A stretch of DNA of 64,000 bases from contig NZ_NOZR01000003.1 of assembly GCF_002250655.1 (NCBI RefSeq), positions 1 to 64,000 on the forward strand, in the 5' to 3' direction. Both the position numbers and the translations under genes were made by a program. Below the pieces are notes generated by a model that saw only the letters and a program-made list of their open reading frames with translations, was not told the DNA's origin and searched no databases. Each line of letters starts with the position of its first letter. The first letter of the stretch is position 1. Positions 8,861-17,561 of this stretch are shown here, piece after piece. The DNA is from Mycolicibacterium sphagni. Its GTDB lineage: Bacteria > Actinomycetota > Actinomycetes > Mycobacteriales > Mycobacteriaceae.

Positions 8861-9450
8861 CCGAGCCGCCGGTCAGTCGTCGCGACGAGCTTCTGGTGCT
8901 CGCCGCGACGATGTTCGCCGAACGCGGTCTGCGCGCGACTACCGTGCGCGATATTGCCGACTCGGCGGGCATTCTGTCCGGCAGCCTGTATCACCACTTC
9001 AAGAGCAAGGAGCAGATGGTCGAGGAGGTCCTGCGGGACTTTCTGGACTGGCTGTTCGAGCGCTACGAGCAGATCATCGCCACGGAGCCCAATCCGCTGG
9101 AGCGGCTCAAGGGTTTGTTCATGACGTCGTTTGAAGCGATCGAAGACCGGCACGCGCAGGTGGTGATCTACCAGGACGAGGCCAAGCGGCTGTCGTCGCT
9201 GCCGCAGTTCGACTTCGTCGAGGCCCGTAACAAAGAACAACGCAAGATGTGGCTTGACCTACTCAACGAGGGTGTCAAGCAGGGGTACTTCCGCCCGGAT
9301 ATCGACGTCGACGTCGTGTACCGGTTCATCCGGGATACAACGTGGGTGTCCGTGCGTTGGTATCAACCAGGAGGACCGCTGACAGCCGAGGAAGTCGGCC
9401 GCCAATACCTCGCCATCGTCCTGGGCGGCATCGCCGCGCCCAACAACTGA
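8857..9450 (+). CDS. kstR2: TetR-family repressor KstR2
   Basis: 197 residues starting at ATG 8857. The open frame extends upstream, but that is a shadow of ipdF. The N-terminal TetR helix-turn-helix spans about 25-50 (TTVRDIADSAGILSGSLYHHF), followed by an all-helical ligand domain. KstR2 represses the HIP (ring C/D) genes and is relieved by HIP-CoA. It sits within its own regulon, so control is autogenous through the operator upstream of fadE30. The two operators in this window (6891-6904 and 16740-16753) bracket the expected targets. Confidence 0.92.
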   Translation: MTEPPVSRRDELLVLAATMFAERGLRATTVRDIADSAGILSGSLYHHFKSKEQMVEEVLRDFLDWLFERYEQIIATEPNPLERLKGLFMTSFEAIEDRHAQVVIYQDEAKRLSSLPQFDFVEARNKEQRKMWLDLLNEGVKQGYFRPDIDVDVVYRFIRDTTWVSVRWYQPGGPLTAEEVGRQYLAIVLGGIAAPNN

Positions 9451-9463
9451 CAAGGAGATCGAC

Positions 9464-10621
9464 ATGGCCCCCGCATCACAGGCATACGTCATCGATGCCG
9501 TGCGCACCGCGGTCGGCAAGCGAAACGGATCGCTGGCCCCCGTCCATCCCATCGACCTCGGTGTGGTGGCGTACCGCGGCATCTTTGATCGGGTCGACGT
9601 CGACCCGGGCGCCGTTGACGACGTAGTGGCCGGCTGCCTGGACACCATCGGCCCGCAGGCCGGCAACATCGCCCGCAACACCTGGCTGGCCGCCGGCTAT
9701 CCCGAAGAGGTACCCGGCGTGACCGTCGACCGGCAGTGTGGCTCGAGCCAGCAGGCGATTTCCTTTGGCGCACAGGCCATCATGGCCGGCACCGCCGACC
9801 TGATCCTGGCCGCCGGCATGCAGAACATGAGCCGTATCCCGATCTCGTCGGCGATGACAGTCGCCGAGCAGTTCGGCTTCACCTCGCCGACCAACGAGTC
9901 GGAGAACTGGCTGCACCGCTACGGCGACCAGGAGATCTCTCAGTTCCGCGGGGCGGAGATGATTGCCGAGAAGTGGGAACTGTCTCGTGAGGAGATGGAG
10001 GAGTTCTCTCTGAACAGCCACCTCAAAGCCTTCGCTGCTATCCGCAATGGGAATTTCGAGAACGAGATCGTGCCGGTCGGGGAGTTCCGCACCGACGAGG
10101 GGCCGCGCGAGTCGAGCCTCGAGAAGTTGGCCGGGCTCAAGACGCTGCGCGAGGGCGGTCGGCTGACTGCGGCCATGGCCAGCCAGATTTCCGACGGTGC
10201 CAGCGCGGTGTTGCTCGCCAGCGAGCAGGCGGTCAAGGACCACAAACTGACTCCGCGGGCCCGCATTCACCACATCAGCGCCCGCGGCGCCGATCCGGTG
10301 TTCATGCTCACCGGCCCGATCCCGGCCACCAAGTACGCGCTGGACAAGGCCGGCCTGACCATCGATGACATCGACGTCGTCGAGATCAACGAGGCGTTCG
10401 CGCCGGTGGTCATGGCCTGGCTCAAGGAGACCAAGGCCGACCCGGAGAAGGTCAACCCCAACGGCGGCGCGATCGCACTCGGTCACCCTTTGGGCGCCAC
10501 TGGTGCCAAGCTGTTCGCCACCATGCTCAACGAGCTCGAGCGCCGCGGCGGTCGCTACGGCCTGCAGACAATGTGTGAGGGCGGCGGCACCGCCAACGTC
10601 ACTATCATCGAACGGCTCTAA
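9464..10621 (+). CDS. fadA6: Acetyl-CoA acetyltransferase/thiolase FadA6
   Basis: 385 residues, type II thiolase. The nucleophile is Cys92 (DRQCGSSQQA), the histidine motif [14 protein letters not shown] is near 340 and the second cysteine is in MCEGGGTAN near 370. It cleaves 3-oxoacyl-CoA products from C/D-ring catabolism. An AAGGAG ribosome site (9451-9456) precedes ATG 9464, and the gene follows kstR2 by 13 bases. Last gene of the rightward KstR2 operon; it converges with the alcohol dehydrogenase gene 23 bases away. Confidence 0.92.
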   Translation: MAPASQAYVIDAVRTAVGKRNGSLAPVHPIDLGVVAYRGIFDRVDVDPGAVDDVVAGCLDTIGPQAGNIARNTWLAAGYPEEVPGVTVDRQCGSSQQAISFGAQAIMAGTADLILAAGMQNMSRIPISSAMTVAEQFGFTSPTNESENWLHRYGDQEISQFRGAEMIAEKWELSREEMEEFSLNSHLKAFAAIRNGNFENEIVPVGEFRTDEGPRESSLEKLAGLKTLREGGRLTAAMASQISDGASAVLLASEQAVKDHKLTPRARIHHISARGADPVFMLTGPIPATKYALDKAGLTIDDIDVVEINEAFAPVVMAWLKETKADPEKVNPNGGAIALGHPLGATGAKLFATMLNELERRGGRYGLQTMCEGGGTANVTIIERL

Positions 10622-10644
10622 CGACTTTCGCCGCCGGGCGCGCG

Positions 10645-11757
10645 TCAGGTGTCGTGAAGGACGACTCCGCGGATGTTGCGCCCGGCGAGCATGTCTTCGT
10701 AGGCGTTGTTGATCTCGCCCAGCTTGTACTCGTGGGTGACGGTCTCGTCGAGCAGCAGCTTGCCCTCGCGATACAGGCTGAGCAGCTTGGGGATGTCAGC
10801 GCGCGGGTTCGCTTGCCCGTAGAGGCTGCCGAGCAGGCGCTTCTGGAACAGCGTGAACATCGTCATCGGCAGTACCGGCGTCACGTCGGTCATCGCGGCC
10901 AACGCGGTCAGCACCACAGCGCCCCCCTTGCTGACGAGCTCCAGTGCGTCGTTGATCATCGGGCCTTCGACCAGCCCTACGGTCAGCAGCGCGGAGTCGG
11001 CCATGACACCGCGGGTCAGCTCCCGAACCAGCTCCGTACCTTCGGCAATGGATGTCGCGAAATGGGTGGCGCCGAACAGAAATGCCTTGTCTCGCTTGCT
11101 CTCCACGATGTCGATCACGACGATCTTCTCCGCACCGGCCAGGCGGGCACCCTGGATGGCGCCGCTGCCGATGCCGCCGCAGCCGATCACCACCACGGTG
11201 TCGCCCGGGCGCACGTCGGCGGTGTTGACCGCCGAGCCCCAGCCGGTGGTGACACCACAGCCGAGCAGGCATGCCCGGGTCAGTGGGATGTCGTCGTCGA
11301 TCTTGACCAGCGACGCCTCAGGCACTGTGCCATAGGGGGCAAAAGTGCCCAAACCGATTGCGGCGTAGATGTCTTGGCCGCGGGCGTGCCGCCGGAAGGT
11401 ACCGTCGGGCTGCAGGCCCATGAGGATCTCGGCACCCATATCGCACAGGTTTGATTTGCCGGTCGCGCACCACCGGCAGCGGCCGCAGGCGGGCAGGAAC
11501 GCGGCGACGATGTGATCGCCGACCTTGAGGTCACGGACTCCCGGCCCGACCTCCTGCACGATGCCGGCACCTTCGTGTCCGCCGATCAAGGGGATCGGCG
11601 CCACCAGGTCACCGTCGCGGATGTGGTGATCGGAGTGGCACAGGCCGGTGGCCTCGAACGAGACGAGAACCTCGCCGTCCTTGGGGGGATCGAGCTCGAC
11701 TTCCTCGACGCTCCAGTCTTGCCCGTACTCCCACAGGATGGCGGCATTCATTTTCAT
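10645..11757 (-). CDS. NDMA-dependent-type zinc alcohol dehydrogenase
   Basis: 370 residues, medium-chain dehydrogenase. GLCHSDHH carries the catalytic zinc cysteine and histidine, GGHEGAG the second zinc site, and CGRCRWCATGKSNLC the structural zinc. GCGGIGSGAIQG is the Rossmann loop. Overall it resembles the actinobacterial group with tightly bound NAD assayed with nitrosodimethylaniline. ATG 11757 is preferred over TTG 11766 because TACCTT lies 7 bases upstream, suggesting a leaderless message. Substrate unknown; the gene does not belong to the M. tuberculosis order here and has no KstR or KstR2 site. Confidence 0.82.
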   Translation of the reverse strand: MKMNAAILWEYGQDWSVEEVELDPPKDGEVLVSFEATGLCHSDHHIRDGDLVAPIPLIGGHEGAGIVQEVGPGVRDLKVGDHIVAAFLPACGRCRWCATGKSNLCDMGAEILMGLQPDGTFRRHARGQDIYAAIGLGTFAPYGTVPEASLVKIDDDIPLTRACLLGCGVTTGWGSAVNTADVRPGDTVVVIGCGGIGSGAIQGARLAGAEKIVVIDIVESKRDKAFLFGATHFATSIAEGTELVRELTRGVMADSALLTVGLVEGPMINDALELVSKGGAVVLTALAAMTDVTPVLPMTMFTLFQKRLLGSLYGQANPRADIPKLLSLYREGKLLLDETVTHEYKLGEINNAYEDMLAGRNIRGVVLHDT

Positions 11758-11807
11758 GATGCACAAGGTATGCCGCCGACGCCGTCCACCGACGACGAAT
11801 CGTAAAC

Positions 11808-12554
11808 CTAGCCCGCCATCGTGAGTGCCAGCCCGCTGAGCGCGACGATCCAGCTCGCGAAGCTGCCCACCAAGAAGTACTCGGTGACGTCATCGATGCC
11901 GATACCACCGTTCTCCCGGGCCTTTTGGGCATTGATCTCGGGGAACCGGATGATGCTCTTGGCTGCCACTACGGCGGTCGCGGCGGCCGGCTGCCCGGCA
12001 AGGCTCAGCCCGAAGATCAGCAGCCGCTCCATCGGGCCGAGCAGCCGCCCGCCTTTGAGCTGATCCGATGCCTGCGGCTCACCGACGGGTCTGACTGATC
12101 CCACCGACCCGAGCAGCAGCCGGACCAACTGGTTGCCGGTCACCAGTTGCAGCAGAATCACGCCCGCCACCAACACGATTCGCGTCGGGTCGGCCGCCCC
12201 CAGCCCGGTCACCTTGGCCCAGCCCGCCCAGACCTTGACCAGTCCAGCCACCGGCGAGCCGAATCCGGTGAGCACGATCAGCACCGCCAGGGCGGCGGCG
12301 AACAACACCAGCGGTGCCACCTGCCTGCGGCCCCCGACCCGCTCGGCATGGCTGCAGGACAGTTCCCACGCCACCGCCGCCACCGCGGCGGTACCGACCA
12401 TAAGCAGGTCGCCGAGATGCCAGAGTCCGCACAGCGCCGCGGTGACTACCGCGACCACCGGCCCCGTGACCACGGCCGGCCAGTGACCCGTGGTCAGCCG
12501 GCGCACGATATCGGCACAGCCGATGGCGATCAACATCAGCGCGACGCCACTCAT
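11808..12554 (-). CDS. DUF3307-like multi-pass membrane protein
   Basis: 248 residues from ATG 12554 (the longer open frame reads back into satD in another frame and is rejected). About six or seven hydrophobic segments are visible. The C-terminal half contains GPMERLLIFGLSLAGQPAA, then AAKSIIRFPEIN and TEYFLVGSFASW, a pattern I associate with DUF3307 proteins, which are commonly adjacent to SatD proteins. It follows satD by 31 bases in the same direction and is probably co-expressed. Molecular function is unknown; the pairing suggests a membrane effector of a SatD-controlled response. Confidence 0.7.
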   Translation of the reverse strand: MSGVALMLIAIGCADIVRRLTTGHWPAVVTGPVVAVVTAALCGLWHLGDLLMVGTAAVAAVAWELSCSHAERVGGRRQVAPLVLFAAALAVLIVLTGFGSPVAGLVKVWAGWAKVTGLGAADPTRIVLVAGVILLQLVTGNQLVRLLLGSVGSVRPVGEPQASDQLKGGRLLGPMERLLIFGLSLAGQPAAATAVVAAKSIIRFPEINAQKARENGGIGIDDVTEYFLVGSFASWIVALSGLALTMAG

Positions 12555-12585
12555 CAGACGGGCTCGGTTGTTCTTTTCGCTTCGG

Positions 12586-13218
12586 TCATCGGACGGCCCG
12601 CAGTTGCTCGGAGGCCAGCACCACCAAGTCCAGGCCGTCGCGCGCGGTGCGCTGCGAGACCGCTGAGCCGCTGATGCCTTCCATTGCCGCCAGTTCCTTC
12701 TTCGTCTTGTGCTCGAGCAGCCCCCGCAGCAGTCGCAGGGACCTTGCATCTATCGATCCAAGCAGGTGGTCCCGACACAACAGCGCGGCGTTGACGGCGT
12801 CGGGATCCGGTCCGGCGTCGCCGTGGCGGCGGTATGCGGTGCGTACGGTCGCCAGCGCCGGCTGCCGTTGAGTGGCCGCGGTCCATTCGATGGCTTCCCG
12901 CGCCGACCACCAACCAGGGCCGTCCTGGATACCGGTGCCGGGGTCGAGCACGGTGACCTCACCCCAGCCGATGCCGAACCGGACATCGATCTCGGGCGCC
13001 ACGGCCAGCCGCACCGTTAGGGCGGCGTCGATCGCGTCGCCGACCGTCGGATAGCTGCCCTGGAACTCGTCACCGACGGTGAACGCCAGGGGAGTGCCGG
13101 TGAGCACTTCGCTGATTCGTCGATGCAAGTGGCCGCGGTCGGACGCGCGCCGCGAATCCACGACGTCGCCGATCAGCGCGGCACGCTCTGATGAAGCGTT
13201 ACGCTTCACTCCAGTCAT
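12586..13218 (-). CDS. SatD-family protein with C-terminal helix-turn-helix
   Basis: 210 residues. The N-terminal part runs ALIGDVVDSR (14-23), FTVGDEFQG (46-54) and RFGIGWGEV (80-88), then a GPGWWSAREAIEW segment, the SatD pattern; it recalls the palm fold of nucleotide cyclases, which is inference. A helix-turn-helix lies at 171-195 (KELAAMEGISGSAVSQRTARDG). Three TGAAG/CTTCA palindromes sit at its start, so it probably controls itself. ATG 13218 is 6 bases after TATACT, implying a leaderless message. The biochemical role of SatD proteins is not established. Confidence 0.75.
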   Translation of the reverse strand: MTGVKRNASSERAALIGDVVDSRRASDRGHLHRRISEVLTGTPLAFTVGDEFQGSYPTVGDAIDAALTVRLAVAPEIDVRFGIGWGEVTVLDPGTGIQDGPGWWSAREAIEWTAATQRQPALATVRTAYRRHGDAGPDPDAVNAALLCRDHLLGSIDARSLRLLRGLLEHKTKKELAAMEGISGSAVSQRTARDGLDLVVLASEQLRAVR

Positions 13219-13263
13219 ATGAAGAGTATAGCTTCATTTCAACAAAATGAAGCTATAGCTTTA
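13192..13263. promoter_or_regulatory. Triple 28-bp-spaced operator and -10 box of satD
   Basis: Three palindromes with TGAAG/CTTCA arms begin at 13192 (TGAAGCGTTACGCTTCA), 13220 (TGAAGAGTATAGCTTCA) and 13248 (TGAAGCTATAGCTTTA). The spacing is exactly 28 bases each time. The first lies inside codons 4-9 of satD and the second covers the TATACT -10 box (13230-13225). The third touches the ipdC stop. The latter two also form a 13-bp perfect hairpin (13227-13239 with 13245-13257). Confidence 0.75.
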
Positions 13264-14325
13264 TTCGACGAACGCGGCGGCGGCCTGCAGGTGTTTGACG
13301 GCATCGGCGACGATGGTCTCGACCAGCTCGGCGCACGACGGCAGGTTCTCGATGATCCCGGCGACCTGCCCCGACGCCAGCACGCCCGCCTCGGTATTCC
13401 CCTCGACCAGTCCGGCCTTCAGGAGCATCGGGGTATTGGCGGCCATGAGCACCTGCGACCAGGTGAGGTCCTTGCCGTGCCGCATAGCGAGGCCATCGCG
13501 GACCATCCCGGCCCACGTCATCTGCGACATCTTCTTGAACTTGGCCGCGTTGCGCACCGCCGCAGTGAAACCGCGGATCGGCGAGCCGCTTTCCAGCTTC
13601 TCGACCAGTTCGGTGCGCAGCACCCGGTGCGGCATGCCGTCCACGCGGGTAGAGACGACGGTGCCGTCCAGCGCGGCCTTCAGATAGCGCTGCTTGACCT
13701 CTTCGGGCACAGTCGAATCCGAGGTCAACAAGAACCGCGTTCCCATCGCGACGCCCGCGGCTCCGTACGACAGTGCCGCGGCCAGACCGCGCCCGTCGAA
13801 GAAGCCACCAGCGGCGATGACCGGGATATCCACCGCGTCGAGGACCGAGGGGAGCAGAAGCGTGGTGGCCACCGGGCCGGTGTGGCCGCCGCCTTCACCG
13901 CCCTGCACGATCACGGCGTCGGCGCCCCAGCTCGCCACCTTGCGAGCGTGTTTGGCCGCGCCAACCGATGGAATCACCACGGAGCCGGCCTCTTTGAGCT
14001 TCGCGATCAGCTCCTGCTTGGGAGCCAGCGCGAACGACGCGACCTTGACGCCCTCGCGGATCATCAGGTCGACGCGATCGCCGGCATCGGCGCCGTCGGC
14101 CCGGATGTTCACCCCGAACGGACGGTCGGTGGACGCCTTCACCTTCTTGATCGCGGTCGCCAGCTCGTCGATCGTCATCGTCGCCGAGGCCAGGATGCCC
14201 AGGCCGCCGGCGTTGGACGTGGCCGACACCAGCCGGGCGCCCGCGACCCAGCCCATTCCCGTCTGCACGACGGGATGTTCGATGCCGATCAGTTCGGTCA
14301 GCGGGGTCTTGAGGTGGGCGGTCAT
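13261..14325 (-). CDS. ipdC: Nitronate-monooxygenase-family enoyl-CoA reductase IpdC
   Basis: 354 residues, FMN-dependent TIM-barrel of the NPD/nitronate monooxygenase family. Visible motifs are QTGMGWVAG near the N-terminus, GADAVIVQGGEGGGHTG in the middle and AAGGFFDGRGLAAALSYGAAGV, the phosphate-binding part. In the HIP pathway IpdC (Rv3553) is the flavin-dependent reductase acting on 5-hydroxylated HIP-CoA. Its start overlaps the ipdB stop by 4 bases (ATGA). Last gene of the leftward echA20-ipdA-ipdB-ipdC operon under the KstR2 site at 16740. Confidence 0.9.
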   Translation of the reverse strand: MTAHLKTPLTELIGIEHPVVQTGMGWVAGARLVSATSNAGGLGILASATMTIDELATAIKKVKASTDRPFGVNIRADGADAGDRVDLMIREGVKVASFALAPKQELIAKLKEAGSVVIPSVGAAKHARKVASWGADAVIVQGGEGGGHTGPVATTLLLPSVLDAVDIPVIAAGGFFDGRGLAAALSYGAAGVAMGTRFLLTSDSTVPEEVKQRYLKAALDGTVVSTRVDGMPHRVLRTELVEKLESGSPIRGFTAAVRNAAKFKKMSQMTWAGMVRDGLAMRHGKDLTWSQVLMAANTPMLLKAGLVEGNTEAGVLASGQVAGIIENLPSCAELVETIVADAVKHLQAAAAFVE

Positions 14326-15068
14326 TTGACTTCTTTGTCTCGCAACGATTTCGGGTCGATGACCTCTTGGATCAGCTTCTGCTCTTCGCCGGAGGGCAGG
14401 CGGCTGGTCTCGGCGTCACCCAGGCCGTGCACCTCGAAGGAGGTGTTCTCGGCGACCTCGTCGGGCTCGACGCCGGGGTGTAGCGACACCGCCCGCATCT
14501 GGTGGTCGGGGCCGTTGAAGTCGAACACGCCGAGGTTGGTCACCACCCGGAAGACGTTGACGAAGCGGTAGGCCGGGTTGTCCGGATCGACCTTGTCCCA
14601 GCCGATTCCGGAGACGATGTCGACGGATTCGCCGAACACCCGCTTGGAGTGGTTGCCTACCCAGTAGCTGGTGGCGTGGTTGATGGTGTTGCCCGGTGCG
14701 CCGCGCACGCCGAACATCTGCCGCGTCGGATGCTGCAGCGGGCCGAATGCCGATAAATTCTGGTTGCCGTAGCGGTCGATCTGGTTGGCGCCCATCACCA
14801 CATGGCGCCGGCCCCACGAGAGCGTCTCGAAGACGCGGCCGAACGGCATCCAGCCTTCGATGGCTCCGGTGGCGCCCATCGCCGGGGTCTCGGCGTAGAT
14901 GCGCGCCTCGCCGTCGGTCAGCAGGATGTCCGGGGAGAACGTCAGGCGGGCCAGCCGGGCGCCGATCGACACGATATTGGTCATCGGCGAGACCATGATT
15001 TCGCCTGCGTCGCGGAACAATTCGGCGCATGCGACGGCGCACACCTCGGCGCGGGTTGCGGAGATCAT
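14322..15068 (-). CDS. ipdB: COCHEA-CoA hydrolase beta subunit IpdB
   Basis: 248 residues with the class I CoA-transferase beta-subunit fold. IpdA and IpdB form a heteromer that opens ring C of COCHEA-CoA by C-C bond hydrolysis, a reaction derived from the CoA-transferase scaffold. The start ATG 15068 overlaps the ipdA stop by 4 bases and the stop overlaps ipdC by 4, so both partners are made together. The length and pairing match Rv3552. No truncation is apparent. Confidence 0.9.
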   Translation of the reverse strand: MISATRAEVCAVACAELFRDAGEIMVSPMTNIVSIGARLARLTFSPDILLTDGEARIYAETPAMGATGAIEGWMPFGRVFETLSWGRRHVVMGANQIDRYGNQNLSAFGPLQHPTRQMFGVRGAPGNTINHATSYWVGNHSKRVFGESVDIVSGIGWDKVDPDNPAYRFVNVFRVVTNLGVFDFNGPDHQMRAVSLHPGVEPDEVAENTSFEVHGLGDAETSRLPSGEEQKLIQEVIDPKSLRDKEVK

Positions 15069-15943
15069 GCCTGTTCCTCCTTGAACTTACGCACGGCGGC
15101 TTGGTAATCGGCCTCACTGCCGGACAGGTAGGTCGAGACGAACTGTGCCCAGGTCTCGTCGGATGCCGCGGCTTCTGCGTAGTGGCGCTGGAACTTCTCG
15201 TCGCGGCGGTAGTCGGGCTCCGCGGTGGTGAAATGCGCACCGTTCGGCGCCTCGACGACACTGTCGACCATCATCCGGTTGATCAGAAGTGCTTGGACCG
15301 GAACGGATTTCACCAGCTCTTCGGTGGATACCACCTTCTCCACCGACAGGAGGCGCTTCTGCGCCGACATCAGGAACAGGTCGTCGAAGTAGGGGTCGAT
15401 GCCGGTGTAGGCGGCATTGCCTTGTGCGTCACCGAGATTCAGGTGGGCGAACGCGACATCGAGGTTCAGGGCCGGCATGGCGACGAGTTCCTCAAAGCCG
15501 TCGCCCGTCGGGTAGGGGGACTTGACGGTCTTGAGCTCGTCACCCCAGAACGCCCTGACATCACTGCCGAGGCCAGCGCGGATCGGCAGGAAGGGCAGCC
15601 GTTGTGCTGCAGCCTGCAGCCCGCAGCGCAGCATGCCCTCGTCCACCTCGCGTGATTCGATCGCGCCGGTCGTGCGGGCCTTGGCGAACCATGGGTCGTA
15701 GAACGGCGGCGAGTCCAAGGACACGAAGCCGTAGTAGACGCGCTTGACCTTGCCCGCCGAGCACAGCAGGCCCAGATCGGGGCCGCCGTAGGTGACGACG
15801 GTCAGGTCGGTGACGCCGGTGCGCAGCAGTGCCCGCACCAATGCCATCGGCTTGCGGCGGGATCCCCAGCCGCCGATGCCGATCGTCATCCCGCTTTCGA
15901 CGACCGAGACCGCCTCATCGAGTGTTGTTCTCTTATCTGCCAT
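15065..15943 (-). CDS. ipdA: COCHEA-CoA hydrolase alpha subunit IpdA
   Basis: 292 residues with CoA-transferase alpha-subunit features: GMTIGIGGWGSRRKPMALVR near 18-37 and TVVTYGGPDLGLLCSAGKV near 48-66. With IpdB it hydrolyses the C ring of the steroid remnant. Loss of ipdAB is known to block cholesterol growth in related organisms because CoA intermediates accumulate. ATG 15943 abuts the echA20 stop with no spacer (TAAATG). Confidence 0.9.
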   Translation of the reverse strand: MADKRTTLDEAVSVVESGMTIGIGGWGSRRKPMALVRALLRTGVTDLTVVTYGGPDLGLLCSAGKVKRVYYGFVSLDSPPFYDPWFAKARTTGAIESREVDEGMLRCGLQAAAQRLPFLPIRAGLGSDVRAFWGDELKTVKSPYPTGDGFEELVAMPALNLDVAFAHLNLGDAQGNAAYTGIDPYFDDLFLMSAQKRLLSVEKVVSTEELVKSVPVQALLINRMMVDSVVEAPNGAHFTTAEPDYRRDEKFQRHYAEAAASDETWAQFVSTYLSGSEADYQAAVRKFKEEQA

Positions 15944-16699
15944 TTACTTGGCCCCCTTGTCCGTCCCGGCGAAGGCATCGCGGTGCTCATCGGAGACGCC
16001 CGCCAGATTCAGCTCGAACGTAAAGCCCTGCTCCATGCGATACCGCGCGTTGACCGGCTGGACGTCAATGAAATTCAGTGCCTCCTTGGCGGCGCGGATC
16101 ACCCGGGTGTCCTTCGAGGCGATATCGCGGGCCACGCGCAACGCGGCTTCGTCGAGCTCGGCACGGGGAACGACCTCATGCACCGATCCGAAGTGGTGCA
16201 GCGTCTCGGCGCTCACCGTCGCGGCGGTGAAGAACAGCCGGCGCATCATGTGCTGGGGCACCAGACGGGACAGGTGAGTGGCTGCGCCCAGGGCGCCGCG
16301 CTCCACCTCGGGCAGACCGAACTTCGCGTCGTCGGACGCGACGATCACGTCGGCGTTGCCGACCAGGCCGATCCCGCCGCCGACACAGAATCCGTTGACA
16401 GCCGCTATCACCGGCACCTCGCACTCGTACACCGCGCGGAACGCGTGGAAGCACCCGCGGTTGGCGTCGATCAGTGCGGTGAAGCCCTCGGTGTTCTGCA
16501 TCTCTTTGATGTCGACACCGGCGTTGAATCCGCGGCCCTCGGCGCGCAGGATCACCACGTGGGTGGCCCGGTCGCGGCCGGCGGCGGTGATGGCGTCGCC
16601 GAGTTCGAACCAGCCGCGGGAGGGGATCGCATTGACGGGGGGATAGTTCACCGTGACGGCGACAATGCCCGGCTCGACGGTGCTGGTGGTAATGGTCAT
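15944..16699 (-). CDS. echA20: Crotonase-family ring-D hydrolase EchA20
   Basis: 251 residues from ATG 16699; a very long upstream frame is only the antisense of the two SDR genes. Crotonase features are GRGFNAGVDIKEM near 66 and AAVNGFCVGGGIGLVG near 107, followed by FGLPEVERG. EchA20 is known to open ring D of HIEC-CoA, the step before IpdAB, instead of the usual hydration. First gene of the leftward ipd operon; start and operator are 41 bases apart. Confidence 0.9.
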   Translation of the reverse strand: MTITTSTVEPGIVAVTVNYPPVNAIPSRGWFELGDAITAAGRDRATHVVILRAEGRGFNAGVDIKEMQNTEGFTALIDANRGCFHAFRAVYECEVPVIAAVNGFCVGGGIGLVGNADVIVASDDAKFGLPEVERGALGAATHLSRLVPQHMMRRLFFTAATVSAETLHHFGSVHEVVPRAELDEAALRVARDIASKDTRVIRAAKEALNFIDVQPVNARYRMEQGFTFELNLAGVSDEHRDAFAGTDKGAK

Positions 16700-16739
16700 C
16701 GAGATACCTGAGCCACTTCCTGGACGGGGTGAATACCTA

Positions 16740-16753
16740 AGCAAGCACTTGCT
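16740..16753. promoter_or_regulatory. KstR2 operator between echA20 and Rv3549c-type SDR
   Basis: AGCAAGCACTTGCT, with arms extending to AAGCAAG and CTTGCTT, is a near-ideal KstR2 palindrome centred at 16746.5. Rightward, TACGCT (16757-16762) is a candidate -10 ending 6 bases before the GTG start at 16769. Leftward, TATTCA (16735-16730) is a weaker candidate. One repressor dimer pair could silence both divergent operons, as at 6891. Confidence 0.87.
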
Positions 16754-16768
16754 TGGTACGCTAGCACA

Positions 16769-17548
16769 GTGACCGACGCGGCTGACACGGGTATCAATCT
16801 GCAACTGAGTGGCCGGGTCGTCCTCGTGACCGGCGGCGTGCGTGGTGTCGGCGCCGGCATCAGCGGAGTCTTCGCCGCTCAGGGCGCCACCGTCATCACC
16901 TGCGCCCGGCGGCCGGTCGAGGGATCCCCGTACGAGTTCCGCGCCTGCGACATCCGCGACGACGAGGCCGTGAAGGCGCTCATCGACGGTATCGTCGCCG
17001 ACCACGGTCGCCTCGACGTCGTCGTGAACAACGCGGGCGGTTCTCCCTATGTGCTCGCGGCCGATGCCTCGGCGAAGTTCAGCACCAAGATCGTGGAGCT
17101 CAACCTGCTTGGTGCGCTGTCGGTTTCGCAACATGCCAACGCCGTGATGCAGGCGCAGGACTCCGGTGGGTCGATCATCAACATCACCAGCGTGAGCGGC
17201 AGGCGCCCCACGCCGGGCACTGTCGCCTATGGGGCGGCCAAAGCCGGCATGGAGAACATGACCGCCACGCTCGCCGTGGAATGGGCCCCGAAGGTCCGGG
17301 TGAACTCCGTCGTCGTCGGGATGGTCGAGACCGAGCAGTCCGAACTCTTCTACGGCGACGCCGATTCGATTGCGGCCATCTCCAAGAACGTGCCGCTGGG
17401 CAGGTTGGCCAAACCCGAGGACATCGGCTGGGCCACTGCGTTTCTCGCCTCTTCGGCGGCGTCCTACATCAGTGGTGCGTCGCTGGAGGTACATGGTGGC
17501 GGGGAACCGCCGCATTACTTGTCGACCACCACTGCCGACATCAAATAA
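16769..17548 (+). CDS. SDR oxidoreductase (Rv3549c type)
   Basis: 259 residues, short-chain dehydrogenase with TGGVRGVGAG cofactor loop near 20-29, NNAGGSPY near 88 and the YxxxK catalytic pair in AYGAAKAG. It starts with GTG 16769, apparently leaderless behind a KstR2-controlled -10 box. The KstR2 operator implies a step in ring C/D catabolism, but the reaction is not assigned as far as I know. It is followed 13 bases later by a second SDR gene, so the two may act in sequence. Confidence 0.85.
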   Translation: MTDAADTGINLQLSGRVVLVTGGVRGVGAGISGVFAAQGATVITCARRPVEGSPYEFRACDIRDDEAVKALIDGIVADHGRLDVVVNNAGGSPYVLAADASAKFSTKIVELNLLGALSVSQHANAVMQAQDSGGSIINITSVSGRRPTPGTVAYGAAKAGMENMTATLAVEWAPKVRVNSVVVGMVETEQSELFYGDADSIAAISKNVPLGRLAKPEDIGWATAFLASSAASYISGASLEVHGGGEPPHYLSTTTADIK

Positions 17549-17561
17549 GGAGACAACAACA

